The notes beneath the pieces are model-generated. The model did no database searches. It was not told the origin of the DNA and saw nothing but the letters and a program-made list of their open reading frames with translations. A program made the position numbers and the translations under genes. DNA of 14,564 nt. Origin: Chloroflexota bacterium (GTDB lineage: Bacteria > Chloroflexota > Dehalococcoidia > UBA3495). Where the stretch lies: the NCBI GenBank assembly GCA_002697005.1, contig NZUD01000039.1:14602-29165 (forward strand). Direction: 5' to 3'. Positions 1-7,069 of this stretch are shown one piece after another (position 1 is the stretch's first letter; each line of letters starts with the position of its first letter).

Positions 1-1379
1 TCTCCTGTCACCGCAACCACCGGCTGGTTCGGGTAGACCAGCTTCAGTCCGACCGCGGCTGGTAAGGCCCAACCCATGCCCGCCGTGCCGCCGGGACTGT
101 AGAACGTGTTGGCTTGCTGGGCGCGGTATAGATGAGCCATCCAGGTGCGATTGTTTCCGGCGTCAAGGGTGTAGATAGTGGATGGGTCCATGGTCGCTTG
201 AAGTTGGGCAATCAGCCGCTGAGGCTTAATTGGCGAACTGTCTTCGTGCATCTCTGGCTGGTCGTGGTAGCCGCCAGTTTCGCGGCGTACAGGCATGCTG
301 TCGGTCCACACCTGCCGTCCGGAATTATCTGGGGCAGCCATATCTGATGCTTCCACCATCTGTTCCAGGATTACCTTGGCGTCTCCAATGAGGCCTAGTT
401 CTACGGGAAAGGACCAGCCGGCGTTGCGCTCGTCGATGTCGATCTGGATGATGCGCTGTTTGTTGGGGTCGAAGATGTCGGGGCGCTCGCCCACCGTCTC
501 TTGGGAGCGGAGCAAAGCGCCGACTACGAGGACAGTGTCAGCATCGCCCACAGCTTTGTTGGCTGTCTCTTGGCCGTAGGTACCGACCATGCCCAGGGCC
601 AGTGGATGGTCTTCAGAGATAGCGCTCTTTCCTTTATAGCTGGTCGCCACAGGAATGCCCCACTGCTCTGCTAGCTGTTGGAGTTCGGAGTGAGCTCGGG
701 CCACATGAACGCCATTCCCGGCTATGATGACCGGCCTGCGAGATTCGTTGAGTATCTTCACGGCCCGCTGAATATCCACCGGCGCGCTGGCCGGTTTGGC
801 CGTGTTTAGGAACCCGGAGGCGTTGTGGATGAAGGGAGGAGATTCTACGTCTACTTGTCCGCTTATGGCCGCCGAGCGCATCAGCACGGTTGTGGGTCCT
901 GGGCGGCCGCTGACGGCGTGTTTGATAGCCATCTGAGTGCCGAGCACGGCCTCTTTAGGGCTGGTAGCAAGGGTGGTGTACTTGGTCATGGACTTGAAGA
1001 TCGACTGGAGGTCGATGCTGCCATACTCGCCTGCACCCGACTGGTTGGCTGGCCGCTGGGCCGCCCCACCGTCAGAGGTGTCGGTCAATATCAGCATGGG
1101 TGAGCTGCTCAGCATGGCTTCCATGATGCCGAAAGTGGCGTTAGAGCCCATGAACAATCCCTGGCCCATTATTGCGGCTGGCTTCCCAGACGCACGACCG
1201 TAAGCGTCGGCCATGATGGCTGCAACCTGTTCGTGACGAACCAATAGAGTCTTAATGCGGTCCTGTTTGGTCTCAAGAATCTGGAATATCTGGCCAGTGC
1301 CGCCTCCGGGGATACCGAACACGTATTCGACGCCGGCCTCTTCCAGAGTCTGGACAATCATCTCGCTGGCTAATGGCAT
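1..1379 (-). CDS. Thiamine diphosphate-dependent enzyme, acetolactate synthase superfamily (3' end beyond window)
   Basis: I translated the minus strand by hand from an ATG at 1379-1377. It reads open for 459 codons to the window edge, so the last 100 or so residues are missing. The N-terminal pyrimidine-binding domain has the PGGG turn (about residues 24-27) and the catalytic glutamate in VRHEQ (Glu50), followed by the ADAYGRASGKP stretch typical of acetolactate synthase relatives. A central domain (about 185-340) follows. The C-terminal domain has GGTAGMGWALPAAVG and then VTG, where the sequence stops just before the expected GDG cofactor motif. An AAGGGTG sequence lies a few bases before the ATG. 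Such enzymes decarboxylate or ligate 2-oxo or 2-hydroxy acids; the substrate cannot be read here. It is not an obvious biosynthetic IlvB, because no IlvN small subunit is visible. It diverges from a second enzyme of the same superfamily at 1635. Confidence 0.9.
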   Translation of the reverse strand, partial: MPLASEMIVQTLEEAGVEYVFGIPGGGTGQIFQILETKQDRIKTLLVRHEQVAAIMADAYGRASGKPAAIMGQGLFMGSNATFGIMEAMLSSSPMLILTDTSDGGAAQRPANQSGAGEYGSIDLQSIFKSMTKYTTLATSPKEAVLGTQMAIKHAVSGRPGPTTVLMRSAAISGQVDVESPPFIHNASGFLNTAKPASAPVDIQRAVKILNESRRPVIIAGNGVHVARAHSELQQLAEQWGIPVATSYKGKSAISEDHPLALGMVGTYGQETANKAVGDADTVLVVGALLRSQETVGERPDIFDPNKQRIIQIDIDERNAGWSFPVELGLIGDAKVILEQMVEASDMAAPDNSGRQVWTDSMPVRRETGGYHDQPEMHEDSSPIKPQRLIAQLQATMDPSTIYTLDAGNNRTWMAHLYRAQQANTFYSPGGTAGMGWALPAAVGLKLVYPNQPVVAVTG

Positions 1380-1634
1380 TTTTTCACCCTTGGTTGATGT
1401 TTCTCTGGACGGTCACGCCCCTCGAAGGTTGTGGGGATGATACCCTTCGCCCATAAACGGGTCAAGAAATCGTTCTACGCCTCATTCGTGCCTGAGTTAA
1501 GGTATCCCAGATCTAGGCTGGGCTGGTTGACCCCCATTGGGCGCGGGCGTATCATCCTTCCAACCTGAGGCAGCCCAGGCACGACTTTGGGCTTGGGTAT
1601 CCCTGGAAGATTTGTCTAGACAGAGAGGGGAATC
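1380..1634. promoter_or_regulatory. Divergent control region between two ThDP-enzyme genes
   Basis: This 255-base gap must hold the promoters of both divergent genes. I see no clear -35/-10 pair. It holds two separate perfect 9-base inverted repeats: GGATGATAC (1435-1443) with GTATCATCC (1549-1557), and TCGTGCCTG (1486-1494) with CAGGCACGA (1576-1584). It also has a direct repeat GGTATCCC (1501-1508 and 1596-1603) and a small hairpin AGCCCA/TGGGCT (1572-1577, 1588-1593). These could be sites for a shared regulator, but in so short a region one or two 9-base matches can arise by chance. Confidence 0.4.
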
Positions 1635-3320
1635 ATGCGTGGTGCCGATGCTATAGTTCGCGCGCTGGAACAGGAAGGAGTTGAGTACATCGCCGGTTTT
1701 CAAGGCGGTGGTTTGAACCCCCTTTGGACCGGCCTAAGGAATTCCGAGACCATTAAGGTCTTCGCCGCTAGAAACGAAAGATTGGGCGTGGAAATTGCCG
1801 ACGGCTACGCGCGTGCCACCGGCAAAGTGGGCGTGGCCATGACCGGTACTGGCCCAGGCGCCACCAACACGTTGACCGGCATAGCTGGGGCCTTCGCCGA
1901 TAATATCCCGGTCCTTCTGTTAATGGGACAAGTGCCGCTGGCACAACTGGGTAAAGAAGTGCAGCAGGAAGTTTCGGCCAGTATCTTCGATACGCTGGTC
2001 AAATGGCGGGGCACCATGGCCAAGGTCGAAGATATTCCGTCCATCATGCGCCGGGCCTTTACCGCCTTGCGTTCGGGCTCACCTGGCCCAGTGGTGCTGG
2101 AGATGCCCCAGGACGTCTTGATGACTGAGGTACCCGACGGTTCGCTATTATACGAGCCTGTCGGACCCGGACGGAAGGCCGCTCCGGCTGCCGATGAGGT
2201 GGCCAAAGCAGCCGACCTGCTGGTCAATGCCAAGAATCCCGTCTTGAACCTGGGCGGTGGCGTTTTGTCTGCCGAGGCGTGGGACGAAGCCAAAGAGTTG
2301 GCCGAATTGCTGTCTATGCCGGTTGCTACCACACTTGTGGCAAAGGGGGTCTTCCCCGAAGACCATCCCCTTTCGATGGGTATGGGTTGTTATCCTCGGA
2401 GCCGGTACGCTAGCGGGGCCTCCCTGCACATGAACCGCAAGGCGGACGTGGTGCTTGCGGTCGGCAATTCTTACCGATTGCCCAATGGCACTGATGGAAG
2501 GCCCATCCCCGAGAGTGTGAGCCTGATCCATGTGAATGCCGATGAACACGACCTGAACAAGCAATATCAGGCCGACGTGCCTATCTTGGCTGACGCCAAG
2601 CTCGCTTTGCGGGCCATTCTAGACGCTGTGAAAGAACGCATCGGACCTGGCAAAGGTGGTCTTAAAGAAGAAGTAGTGGCTGAGATCAAGCAGGCGAAAG
2701 ACAAGGACCTGGGCGCCTGGGAGCCTGTTTTTAACGACACTTCTACTCCCACCAACGGCTATCGTGTCGTCCAGGAACTAGCCAAGATCATCGATCCAGA
2801 TAAGACCGTCGCGCTCCACGACGCCGGAGGCAGCCGCGGCTATATGTCGCCCTTCTGGAACGCCACTAAGCCCCGCAGCTATCTGGGAATGGGCGGCATG
2901 GCCGCCATGGGCTGGTCGCTGGGCGGGGCCATCGGCGCCAAGCTCGGTCGCCCTGACGACCTGGTGGTCCACCTCCTGGGCGACGCTTCGTTCGGAATGG
3001 TTGGTATGGAGCTGGAAACGGCAGTCCGCATGGGCCTGCCTACGCTCACCATAGTAGTGAACAATGAAGGCACTGGCGGAGGTCTGATGGGGATGGAAAG
3101 CCCAACCGGCCCGCCACCGGACATGGCCAAGCTGACAGGAAACTGGAGCAAGGTGGCTGAGGGCCTGGGCGCTTACTCCGAACGGGTTGAAGACCCGGAA
3201 GAGGTCGGCCCGGCTCTCAAGCGGGCCATCGCCGCCACTGAAAGCGGTCAAGCAGCCTTAGTGGAAGTCATGATTAAACCCATGGCCACGCCAGGCCTGC
3301 CCGACGACTGGACGATCTAG
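1635..3320 (+). CDS. Thiamine diphosphate-dependent enzyme resembling oxalyl-CoA decarboxylase / 2-hydroxyacyl-CoA lyase
   Basis: This is a 561-residue protein, the usual full length for the acetolactate synthase superfamily. The ATG at 1635 follows AGGGG four bases upstream. The N-terminal domain has a glycine-rich turn (QGGG, 23-26) and the catalytic glutamate in RNERLGVE (Glu48), followed by ADGYARATGK. The central domain spans about 185-340. The cofactor-binding motif near 449-451 reads GDA, not the usual GDG, and continues SFGMVGMELETAVRMGLP to a VNNEG end near residue 475. The GDxxFGxxGMExET pattern is, from memory, characteristic of oxalyl-CoA decarboxylase and 2-hydroxyacyl-CoA lyase, which release formyl-CoA. 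I therefore favour a C-C lyase or decarboxylase over a biosynthetic acetolactate synthase, but the substrate is unknown. It is probably cotranscribed with the formamidase-family gene 49 bases downstream. Confidence 0.92.
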   Translation: MRGADAIVRALEQEGVEYIAGFQGGGLNPLWTGLRNSETIKVFAARNERLGVEIADGYARATGKVGVAMTGTGPGATNTLTGIAGAFADNIPVLLLMGQVPLAQLGKEVQQEVSASIFDTLVKWRGTMAKVEDIPSIMRRAFTALRSGSPGPVVLEMPQDVLMTEVPDGSLLYEPVGPGRKAAPAADEVAKAADLLVNAKNPVLNLGGGVLSAEAWDEAKELAELLSMPVATTLVAKGVFPEDHPLSMGMGCYPRSRYASGASLHMNRKADVVLAVGNSYRLPNGTDGRPIPESVSLIHVNADEHDLNKQYQADVPILADAKLALRAILDAVKERIGPGKGGLKEEVVAEIKQAKDKDLGAWEPVFNDTSTPTNGYRVVQELAKIIDPDKTVALHDAGGSRGYMSPFWNATKPRSYLGMGGMAAMGWSLGGAIGAKLGRPDDLVVHLLGDASFGMVGMELETAVRMGLPTLTIVVNNEGTGGGLMGMESPTGPPPDMAKLTGNWSKVAEGLGAYSERVEDPEEVGPALKRAIAATESGQAALVEVMIKPMATPGLPDDWTI

Positions 3321-3369
3321 GGAAGTCCGACATCCGGCCTGAGATGACCGCTGATAGCGTGGAGATTCC

Positions 3370-4476
3370 ATGAAGAGTATCGAGATAGACCGCAGCAAAC
3401 GATTAAAGGACGATCCGGGGAAAGGCCACAACCGTTGGCATCCGGATGTAACCCCCATATTAGAGGTGGACCCCGGTGAAGAAGTGTCGTTGGAGACAAG
3501 GGACGCTTCTGATGGGCAGATGAACCCCGCCGTCACGGTTTCCGACTTTGACGGGTTCGCCGGAAAGGTGGGACACCCGCTTACTGGACCGGTTTACATA
3601 AAAGGAGCTGAGCCGGGCGACCTCCTGGAGATCGAGTACGTCGACATCATCCCTCAGTCCTACGGCTGGACCCGCAACCGGCCCGGCGCCGGGTTCTTGC
3701 GCGACCTGTTTCCGGACCCTTTTGTGGCCCATTGGGATATGAAGGAAGGATGGGCGACATCCCAAGATCTGCCGGGCGTAAGGATACCCAACGGGTCGTT
3801 CATGGGTACCGCTGGAATCGCTCCTTCCAGAGCCCAGTTGGAGGCGTGGACCGCGCGAGAGGCCGACCTTGTCCGCCGAGGCGGGATCGCATTTCCTCCC
3901 GACGCTGAAGATGCGGTGCCGGGAGGAGCTATCGCCGCTGAAGGACTCCGCACAATCCCGCCCCGGGAAAACTGCGGAAACGTCGACGCCAAGCAGCTTA
4001 CCAAAGGATCTCGATTGCTGATACCTGTGAACGTTCCAGGTGCGCTATATTCTGCCGGCGACGGCCATTTCGCCCAGGGCGACTCCGAATGTTGCATCAC
4101 GGCCATCGAGATGGGCGCTACCGCGGTGGTAAAGTTCCATCTACAGAAGGGAGAGGCCGCTCGGAATAACATAATCTTCCCACGGTTCGCCCACCCGGGT
4201 TATTTCATCGCCCCGGAATGGGCAGCGCCCCGAAACTTCATCGCAACAATGGGGATGCCCATCCGGGAGGACGGCACCCAAGAAGGAGAGGACCTGACCT
4301 TGGCAGCGCGTAATGCCTTGATTAACATGATCGACTTGCTGCAAGAACGGGGTTGGACCAAAGAACAAGCCTACGTCATCTGTAGTGTCGCGGTGGACCT
4401 TAAGATAAGTAACGTCGTCGATCTGCCGAATGTCACGGTGTCGGCGTTTTTACCGGAAGATATCTTCCAAAGTTAG
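3370..4476 (+). CDS. Acetamidase/formamidase family protein
   Basis: This 368-residue protein belongs to the FmdA/AmdA family, cytoplasmic hydrolases that release ammonia and a short carboxylic acid from formamide or acetamide. Family marks seen are KGAEPGDLLEIEYVDI in the N-terminal half, the NCGN stretch (201-204), PVNVPGALYSAGDGHFAQGD (about 219-238) followed by SECCITAIEM, and the closing DLKISNVVDLPNVTVSAFLP. FmdA proteins are about 400 residues and shorter acetamidases about 310, so this one is intermediate. The ATG at 3370 has GGAG about six bases upstream. It follows the ThDP enzyme by 49 bases on the same strand, which suggests one transcript. If that enzyme makes a formyl compound, a formate-releasing hydrolase beside it would fit, but the true substrate is not shown by the sequence. 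Confidence 0.92.
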   Translation: MKSIEIDRSKRLKDDPGKGHNRWHPDVTPILEVDPGEEVSLETRDASDGQMNPAVTVSDFDGFAGKVGHPLTGPVYIKGAEPGDLLEIEYVDIIPQSYGWTRNRPGAGFLRDLFPDPFVAHWDMKEGWATSQDLPGVRIPNGSFMGTAGIAPSRAQLEAWTAREADLVRRGGIAFPPDAEDAVPGGAIAAEGLRTIPPRENCGNVDAKQLTKGSRLLIPVNVPGALYSAGDGHFAQGDSECCITAIEMGATAVVKFHLQKGEAARNNIIFPRFAHPGYFIAPEWAAPRNFIATMGMPIREDGTQEGEDLTLAARNALINMIDLLQERGWTKEQAYVICSVAVDLKISNVVDLPNVTVSAFLPEDIFQS

Positions 4477-4607
4477 ATTCTGACGCGGATGGCCGTCGAT
4501 TTGGGGTTAAAATGACTAGCGGTGTGGATGTCCTCGAAAAAGGGCCTTAAATCGCTTGAGAGGACGCCAATATTTTCTTGTGTGACGCAGAAGATGGAAT
4601 TCCCGGT

Positions 4608-4631
4608 AGTCCAGACCTTGGAAGTCCAGAC
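4608..4631. repeat. Short direct repeat AGTCCAGAC x2
   Basis: The 9-mer AGTCCAGAC occurs at 4608-4616 and 4623-4631, a period of 15 bases, directly before the strong terminator. The rest of the 4477-4638 gap has only a GTCCTC/GAGGAC inverted pair (about 4528-4556) and no credible ORF. The purpose is unknown. Confidence 0.4.
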
Positions 4632-4638
4632 AGAAAGG

Positions 4639-4674
4639 AAAACCCCGTCCTGATCACGTAAGGACGGGGTTTTT
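4639..4674 (+). terminator. Strong bidirectional intrinsic terminator
   Basis: A perfect 13-base stem (4639-4651 with 4661-4673) surrounds a 9-base loop. The GC-rich core CCCCGTCCT is flanked by A and T runs, so either strand ends in U-rich RNA. It can end the ThDP-formamidase transcript from the left and the small HTH transcript from the right. Confidence 0.88.
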
Positions 4675-4675
4675 G

Positions 4676-4701
4676 CTAGAAGCGCTTCGCTTCGCTTTTA
4701 G
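4676..4701 (-). terminator. Second hairpin after the small HTH gene, possible terminator
   Basis: CTAGAAGCG and CGCTTTTAG pair at 8 of 9 positions around a short GC-containing loop. It lies about 20 bases past the stop codon of the minus-strand HTH gene and just before the strong terminator at 4639-4674. It lacks a clear U-tract of its own and may only assist that terminator. Confidence 0.4.
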
Positions 4702-4721
4702 AGAACTAGGGTTCCAAGGAT

Positions 4722-4946
4722 TTAGCTAATACGCTTAACTTCGAGGGTCTCACCAGGAGCGAGTGCTACACGGCGTACATTTATACCCAGCTTCAGGAGC
4801 CAGTAGCCAAGAGTAGCTTTGCTGACGCCTAATTCTTCGGCAGTGCCCGAGAGACCAACCTCATTGACCTTCTCTGGCAAGAGGCGCTCTAAAGGCCGTG
4901 AAAATTCTTTCTCTACCCGTTGCATCAGTTTCGTCTTCCTAGCCAT
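4722..4946 (-). CDS. Small helix-turn-helix DNA-binding protein
   Basis: This is a 74-residue basic protein. A predicted helix-turn-helix spans about residues 34-53 (GTAEELGVSKATLGYWLLKL), with the alanine/glycine turn spacing usual for sequence-specific binding. The N-terminus is rich in Lys and Arg (MARKTKLMQR) and the C-terminus (VALAPGETLEVKRI) looks like a short beta strand pair. No ligand or phosphorylation domain is present. The start is well supported: GGAGG lies five bases before the ATG. A strong promoter with palindromic and tandem repeats precedes it, so autoregulation is likely. It diverges from the DedA gene. I do not recognise a named family; it may be a chromosomal regulator or the leftover control gene of a mobile element. 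Confidence 0.75.
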   Translation of the reverse strand: MARKTKLMQRVEKEFSRPLERLLPEKVNEVGLSGTAEELGVSKATLGYWLLKLGINVRRVALAPGETLEVKRIS

Positions 4947-4970
4947 GGTTTCCTCCGTATCTTCTACTAT

Positions 4971-4990
4971 TAATACTGCTTTATACTGCT
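4971..4990. repeat. Tandem 10-base repeats in the HTH gene leader
   Basis: TAATACTGCT and TTATACTGCT follow one another without a gap and differ at one base. The 10-base period would place them on the same face of the helix. They lie between the promoter and the ribosome binding site of the HTH gene, and could be an additional operator. Confidence 0.5.
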
Positions 4991-5004
4991 ACCCGGACCA
5001 TCGT

Positions 5005-5024
5005 GCTGCTAATATATTAACAGC
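5005..5024. promoter_or_regulatory. Palindromic operator candidate over the -10 box
   Basis: This is a 20-base palindrome with arms GCTG/CAGC around a TAATATATTA core and a single mismatched pair. It covers the -10 box of the HTH promoter, where a bound dimer would block RNA polymerase. The HTH gene product is the obvious candidate ligand, by inference only. Confidence 0.5.
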
Positions 5025-5042
5025 GCATTTTACGACAGTCAA
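5014..5042 (-). promoter_or_regulatory. Sigma70-type promoter of the small HTH gene
   Basis: Read on the minus strand, TTGACT (5042-5037) and TAATAT (5019-5014) are separated by exactly 17 bases, a near-consensus housekeeping promoter. It points toward the HTH gene starting at 4946. The -10 box lies inside the palindrome at 5005-5024. Confidence 0.7.
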
Positions 5043-5048
5043 GGGTTT

Positions 5049-5078
5049 TTTAAGGATTATCTTAAATTAATTTAAGGA
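5049..5078. promoter_or_regulatory. Perfect 16-base palindrome flanked by TTTAAGGA repeats
   Basis: CTTAAATTAATTTAAG at 5061-5076 is a perfect palindrome. TTTAAGGA occurs at 5049-5056 and again at 5071-5078, 22 bases apart, about two helical turns. Further right, CGTTAAAA and CGTTAAAT form a tandem pair at 5129-5144. This AT-rich stretch sits between the divergent HTH and DedA genes and may control the DedA operon. AT-rich DNA raises the chance of spurious palindromes. Confidence 0.45.
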
Positions 5079-5158
5079 ATGAGTAACTAATTAGAAATTG
5101 GATATGACCATTGATTTGTGGTTCAACTCGTTAAAACGTTAAATAAGGGATTTAGAGA

Positions 5159-5800
5159 TTGATTGCAGGGATAGAAACATGGTTGTTAGACATCATTACC
5201 AATGTTTATGATGCGATAGGTTGGCCCGGTGTCGTCTTCCTTATGGGGATAGAAAGTGCTGCGATTCCTTTTCCCAGTGAGTTGATTATGCCGCTTGCTG
5301 GTTGGCATTTAATCGAAGCCAAGGGTGATTCCGCTTGGATGTTGTTGATGGCAGGCTTCTATGGGGCGCTAGGGACTCTACTTGGCTCTTGGGTTGTGTA
5401 TTGGATCAGTTATAAAGGTGGACGCCCCTTATTGAAGAAATATGGGAAATACGTTTTGGTCACCCAGCACGAAGTGGACCTAGCCGAGGATTGGTTCAAG
5501 AAGTACGGTGAACTTACTGTATTCGCATCCCGGATGTTACCGGTGTTACGGGGGTTTATAAGTGTGCCGGCGGGTATAGCACGCATGAACTTCTGGAAGT
5601 TCAGCTTCTACACCTTTGTTGGTTCCTATCCTTGGAGCCTTGGTTTGGCCTATGGTGGCTTCAAGCTGGGGGAGAACTGGGAGGACATGAGGCAGGTGAT
5701 GCGGCCCTTCGACTTCCCAATCGCCGGCATCATCATCGTGGCAGTGGCTTGGTTTATCTATCACCGAATCAAAGTTATTAGGAGTGAACATCGAGACTGA
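5159..5800 (+). CDS. DedA family (VTT domain) integral membrane protein
   Basis: This 213-residue membrane protein carries the DedA signature. Residues 30-47 read GIESAAIPFPSELIMPLA, with the conserved acidic and proline positions of the re-entrant loop. GALGTLLGSWVVYWISYKGG (69-88) is the first glycine-rich helix. The FASRMLPVLRGFISVPAG stretch (122-139) holds the conserved Arg125 and Arg131. A final hydrophobic helix lies at about 187-203. DedA proteins are inner-membrane transporters linked to undecaprenyl-phosphate or other phospholipid flipping and to membrane homeostasis. The TTG start at 5159 is chosen because AAGGGA lies eight bases upstream and no better-placed ATG exists. It is probably in one operon with the dehydratase gene 81 bases downstream. 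The length is normal for the family. Confidence 0.92.
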   Translation: MIAGIETWLLDIITNVYDAIGWPGVVFLMGIESAAIPFPSELIMPLAGWHLIEAKGDSAWMLLMAGFYGALGTLLGSWVVYWISYKGGRPLLKKYGKYVLVTQHEVDLAEDWFKKYGELTVFASRMLPVLRGFISVPAGIARMNFWKFSFYTFVGSYPWSLGLAYGGFKLGENWEDMRQVMRPFDFPIAGIIIVAVAWFIYHRIKVIRSEHRD

Positions 5801-5881
5801 CCTGGGTCGTTGACACTGCTATATGAGGCCAATAAGCTGGTTGAAACTCGTAAAACGATTCCGTTAAAAAGGCAGGAAAAT

Positions 5882-6847
5882 ATGGAGGCACCCACTCTTA
5901 GAGACGTTTACCGAGCCAAGAAGACTATCGCACCGCACATGGCTCGTACACCTTTACACTATTCTGCAGGCCTCAGCGAGGTGCTAGGAGCAGAAGTGTA
6001 CCTGAAGCACGATGAGTACCTACCTCTAGGCGCCTTCAAAGGCCGCGGCGGAATCAACCTGCTTTCCAGCCTGACTGATGAAGAGAAAAACCATGGCGTC
6101 ATCACTGCATCCTCGGGCAACCACGGCCAATCGATCGCTAGCGCCTGTAAGTTATTCGGCGTGAAGGCCATCATCGGGCTCCCTGAAGGTGCCAACCCGA
6201 ACAAAGTAGCGGCGATGAGAGCCTTGGGCGCGGAGATAATTTTTCACGGAGCCGATTTCGATGCCGCCCGGGTTCATTGCGAGGCCTTGGCCAAAGAAGA
6301 GGGTTACCGGTTCGTCCATCCGGTAAACGATTCCGTGATAATAGCCGGCGTGGGTACTCAAGCCCTTGAAACCGTGGAGGACCTTCCAGACGTCGAGGTC
6401 CTGATGCTCCCTTTGGGGGGCGGTTCTGGGGTCGCAGGGGCTTGTATAGTCGCAAAAGGAATCGACCCATCTATAGAAGTACTGGCTGTCCAATCTGAAC
6501 AGGCGCCTGCCGGCTACATTTCGTGGAAGCAAGGTGAGTTAGTTGAAGCGGAGATGAAGACCATTGCCGAGGGAGTGGCCACAAGGTCCGGGTATGCATT
6601 GCCGCAACAGATTATGAAGGAGTTATTGGACGATTTTCTTTTGGTGAGTGACTCCGATATTCAGCGGGCCATCGGGACCCTCGTCGATAAAGCCCACACC
6701 CTGGCTGAAGGAGCAGGGGCCACAGCTCTAGCTGGTGCGATCAAGCACCCAGAAAAGGTAAAGGGAAAAAAGGTAGCAATAACCATCAGTGGTGGCAATA
6801 TCACAACTGAGCAGCTCAGGCAATCTTTGGAGGTGTACCAGAGCTGA
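5882..6847 (+). CDS. PLP-dependent threonine/serine dehydratase family protein
   Basis: This is a fold-type II PLP enzyme of 321 residues from the ATG at 5882. The frame is open further left to a TTG at 5810, but that extension reads as unconserved leader, and an AGG(C)AGGAAAA ribosome site precedes the ATG. Lys53 in LGAFKGRGG should form the Schiff base. SSGNHGQSIA binds the substrate carboxylate. The phosphate loop reads GGGSGVAG near 179-186, where the canonical form is GGGG(L/I)xxG. SGGNI near the end fits the serine/glycine position by the pyridine nitrogen. There is no ACT regulatory domain, so it is like the catabolic or racemase branch, not IlvA proper. Likely reactions are threonine to 2-oxobutyrate or serine to pyruvate, plus ammonia. 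Serine racemase or hydroxyaspartate dehydratase activity is possible. Confidence 0.88.
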   Translation: MEAPTLRDVYRAKKTIAPHMARTPLHYSAGLSEVLGAEVYLKHDEYLPLGAFKGRGGINLLSSLTDEEKNHGVITASSGNHGQSIASACKLFGVKAIIGLPEGANPNKVAAMRALGAEIIFHGADFDAARVHCEALAKEEGYRFVHPVNDSVIIAGVGTQALETVEDLPDVEVLMLPLGGGSGVAGACIVAKGIDPSIEVLAVQSEQAPAGYISWKQGELVEAEMKTIAEGVATRSGYALPQQIMKELLDDFLLVSDSDIQRAIGTLVDKAHTLAEGAGATALAGAIKHPEKVKGKKVAITISGGNITTEQLRQSLEVYQS

Positions 6848-6891
6848 AACATCTGTATTAAATGTAAAACACAACAAGTACACATAGAGCT

Positions 6892-6929
6892 GATGGCCCA
6901 TCAAACCCTTGAAGGATGGGCCGTTTAAT
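6892..6929 (+). terminator. Probable intrinsic terminator after the dehydratase gene
   Basis: GGCCCATC (6895-6902) pairs perfectly with GATGGGCC (6915-6922). Weaker flanking pairs extend the stem, the loop is 12 bases, and GTTTAATT follows. It lies about 45 bases past the dehydratase stop codon. The U-tract is interrupted, so efficiency is uncertain. Confidence 0.6.
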
Positions 6930-7069
6930 TATGCCCATTTGAAAGGCCATTAATAATTGAAGCAGGATATCTACGGCGATATACTGAGCGAAGGGTCTGA
7001 GGATAGCGTTGAACTCAGCGTCCAGCGGCCCGATGACGCCGACCCAGTGGTGGGGATTGGAGGGGCTGC

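Noticed and set aside
1805..2332. Long minus-strand frame of 175 codons inside the second ThDP gene
   Set aside because: It is the mirror of a strongly supported coding sequence in GC-rich DNA, with no ribosome site and no protein-like motif.
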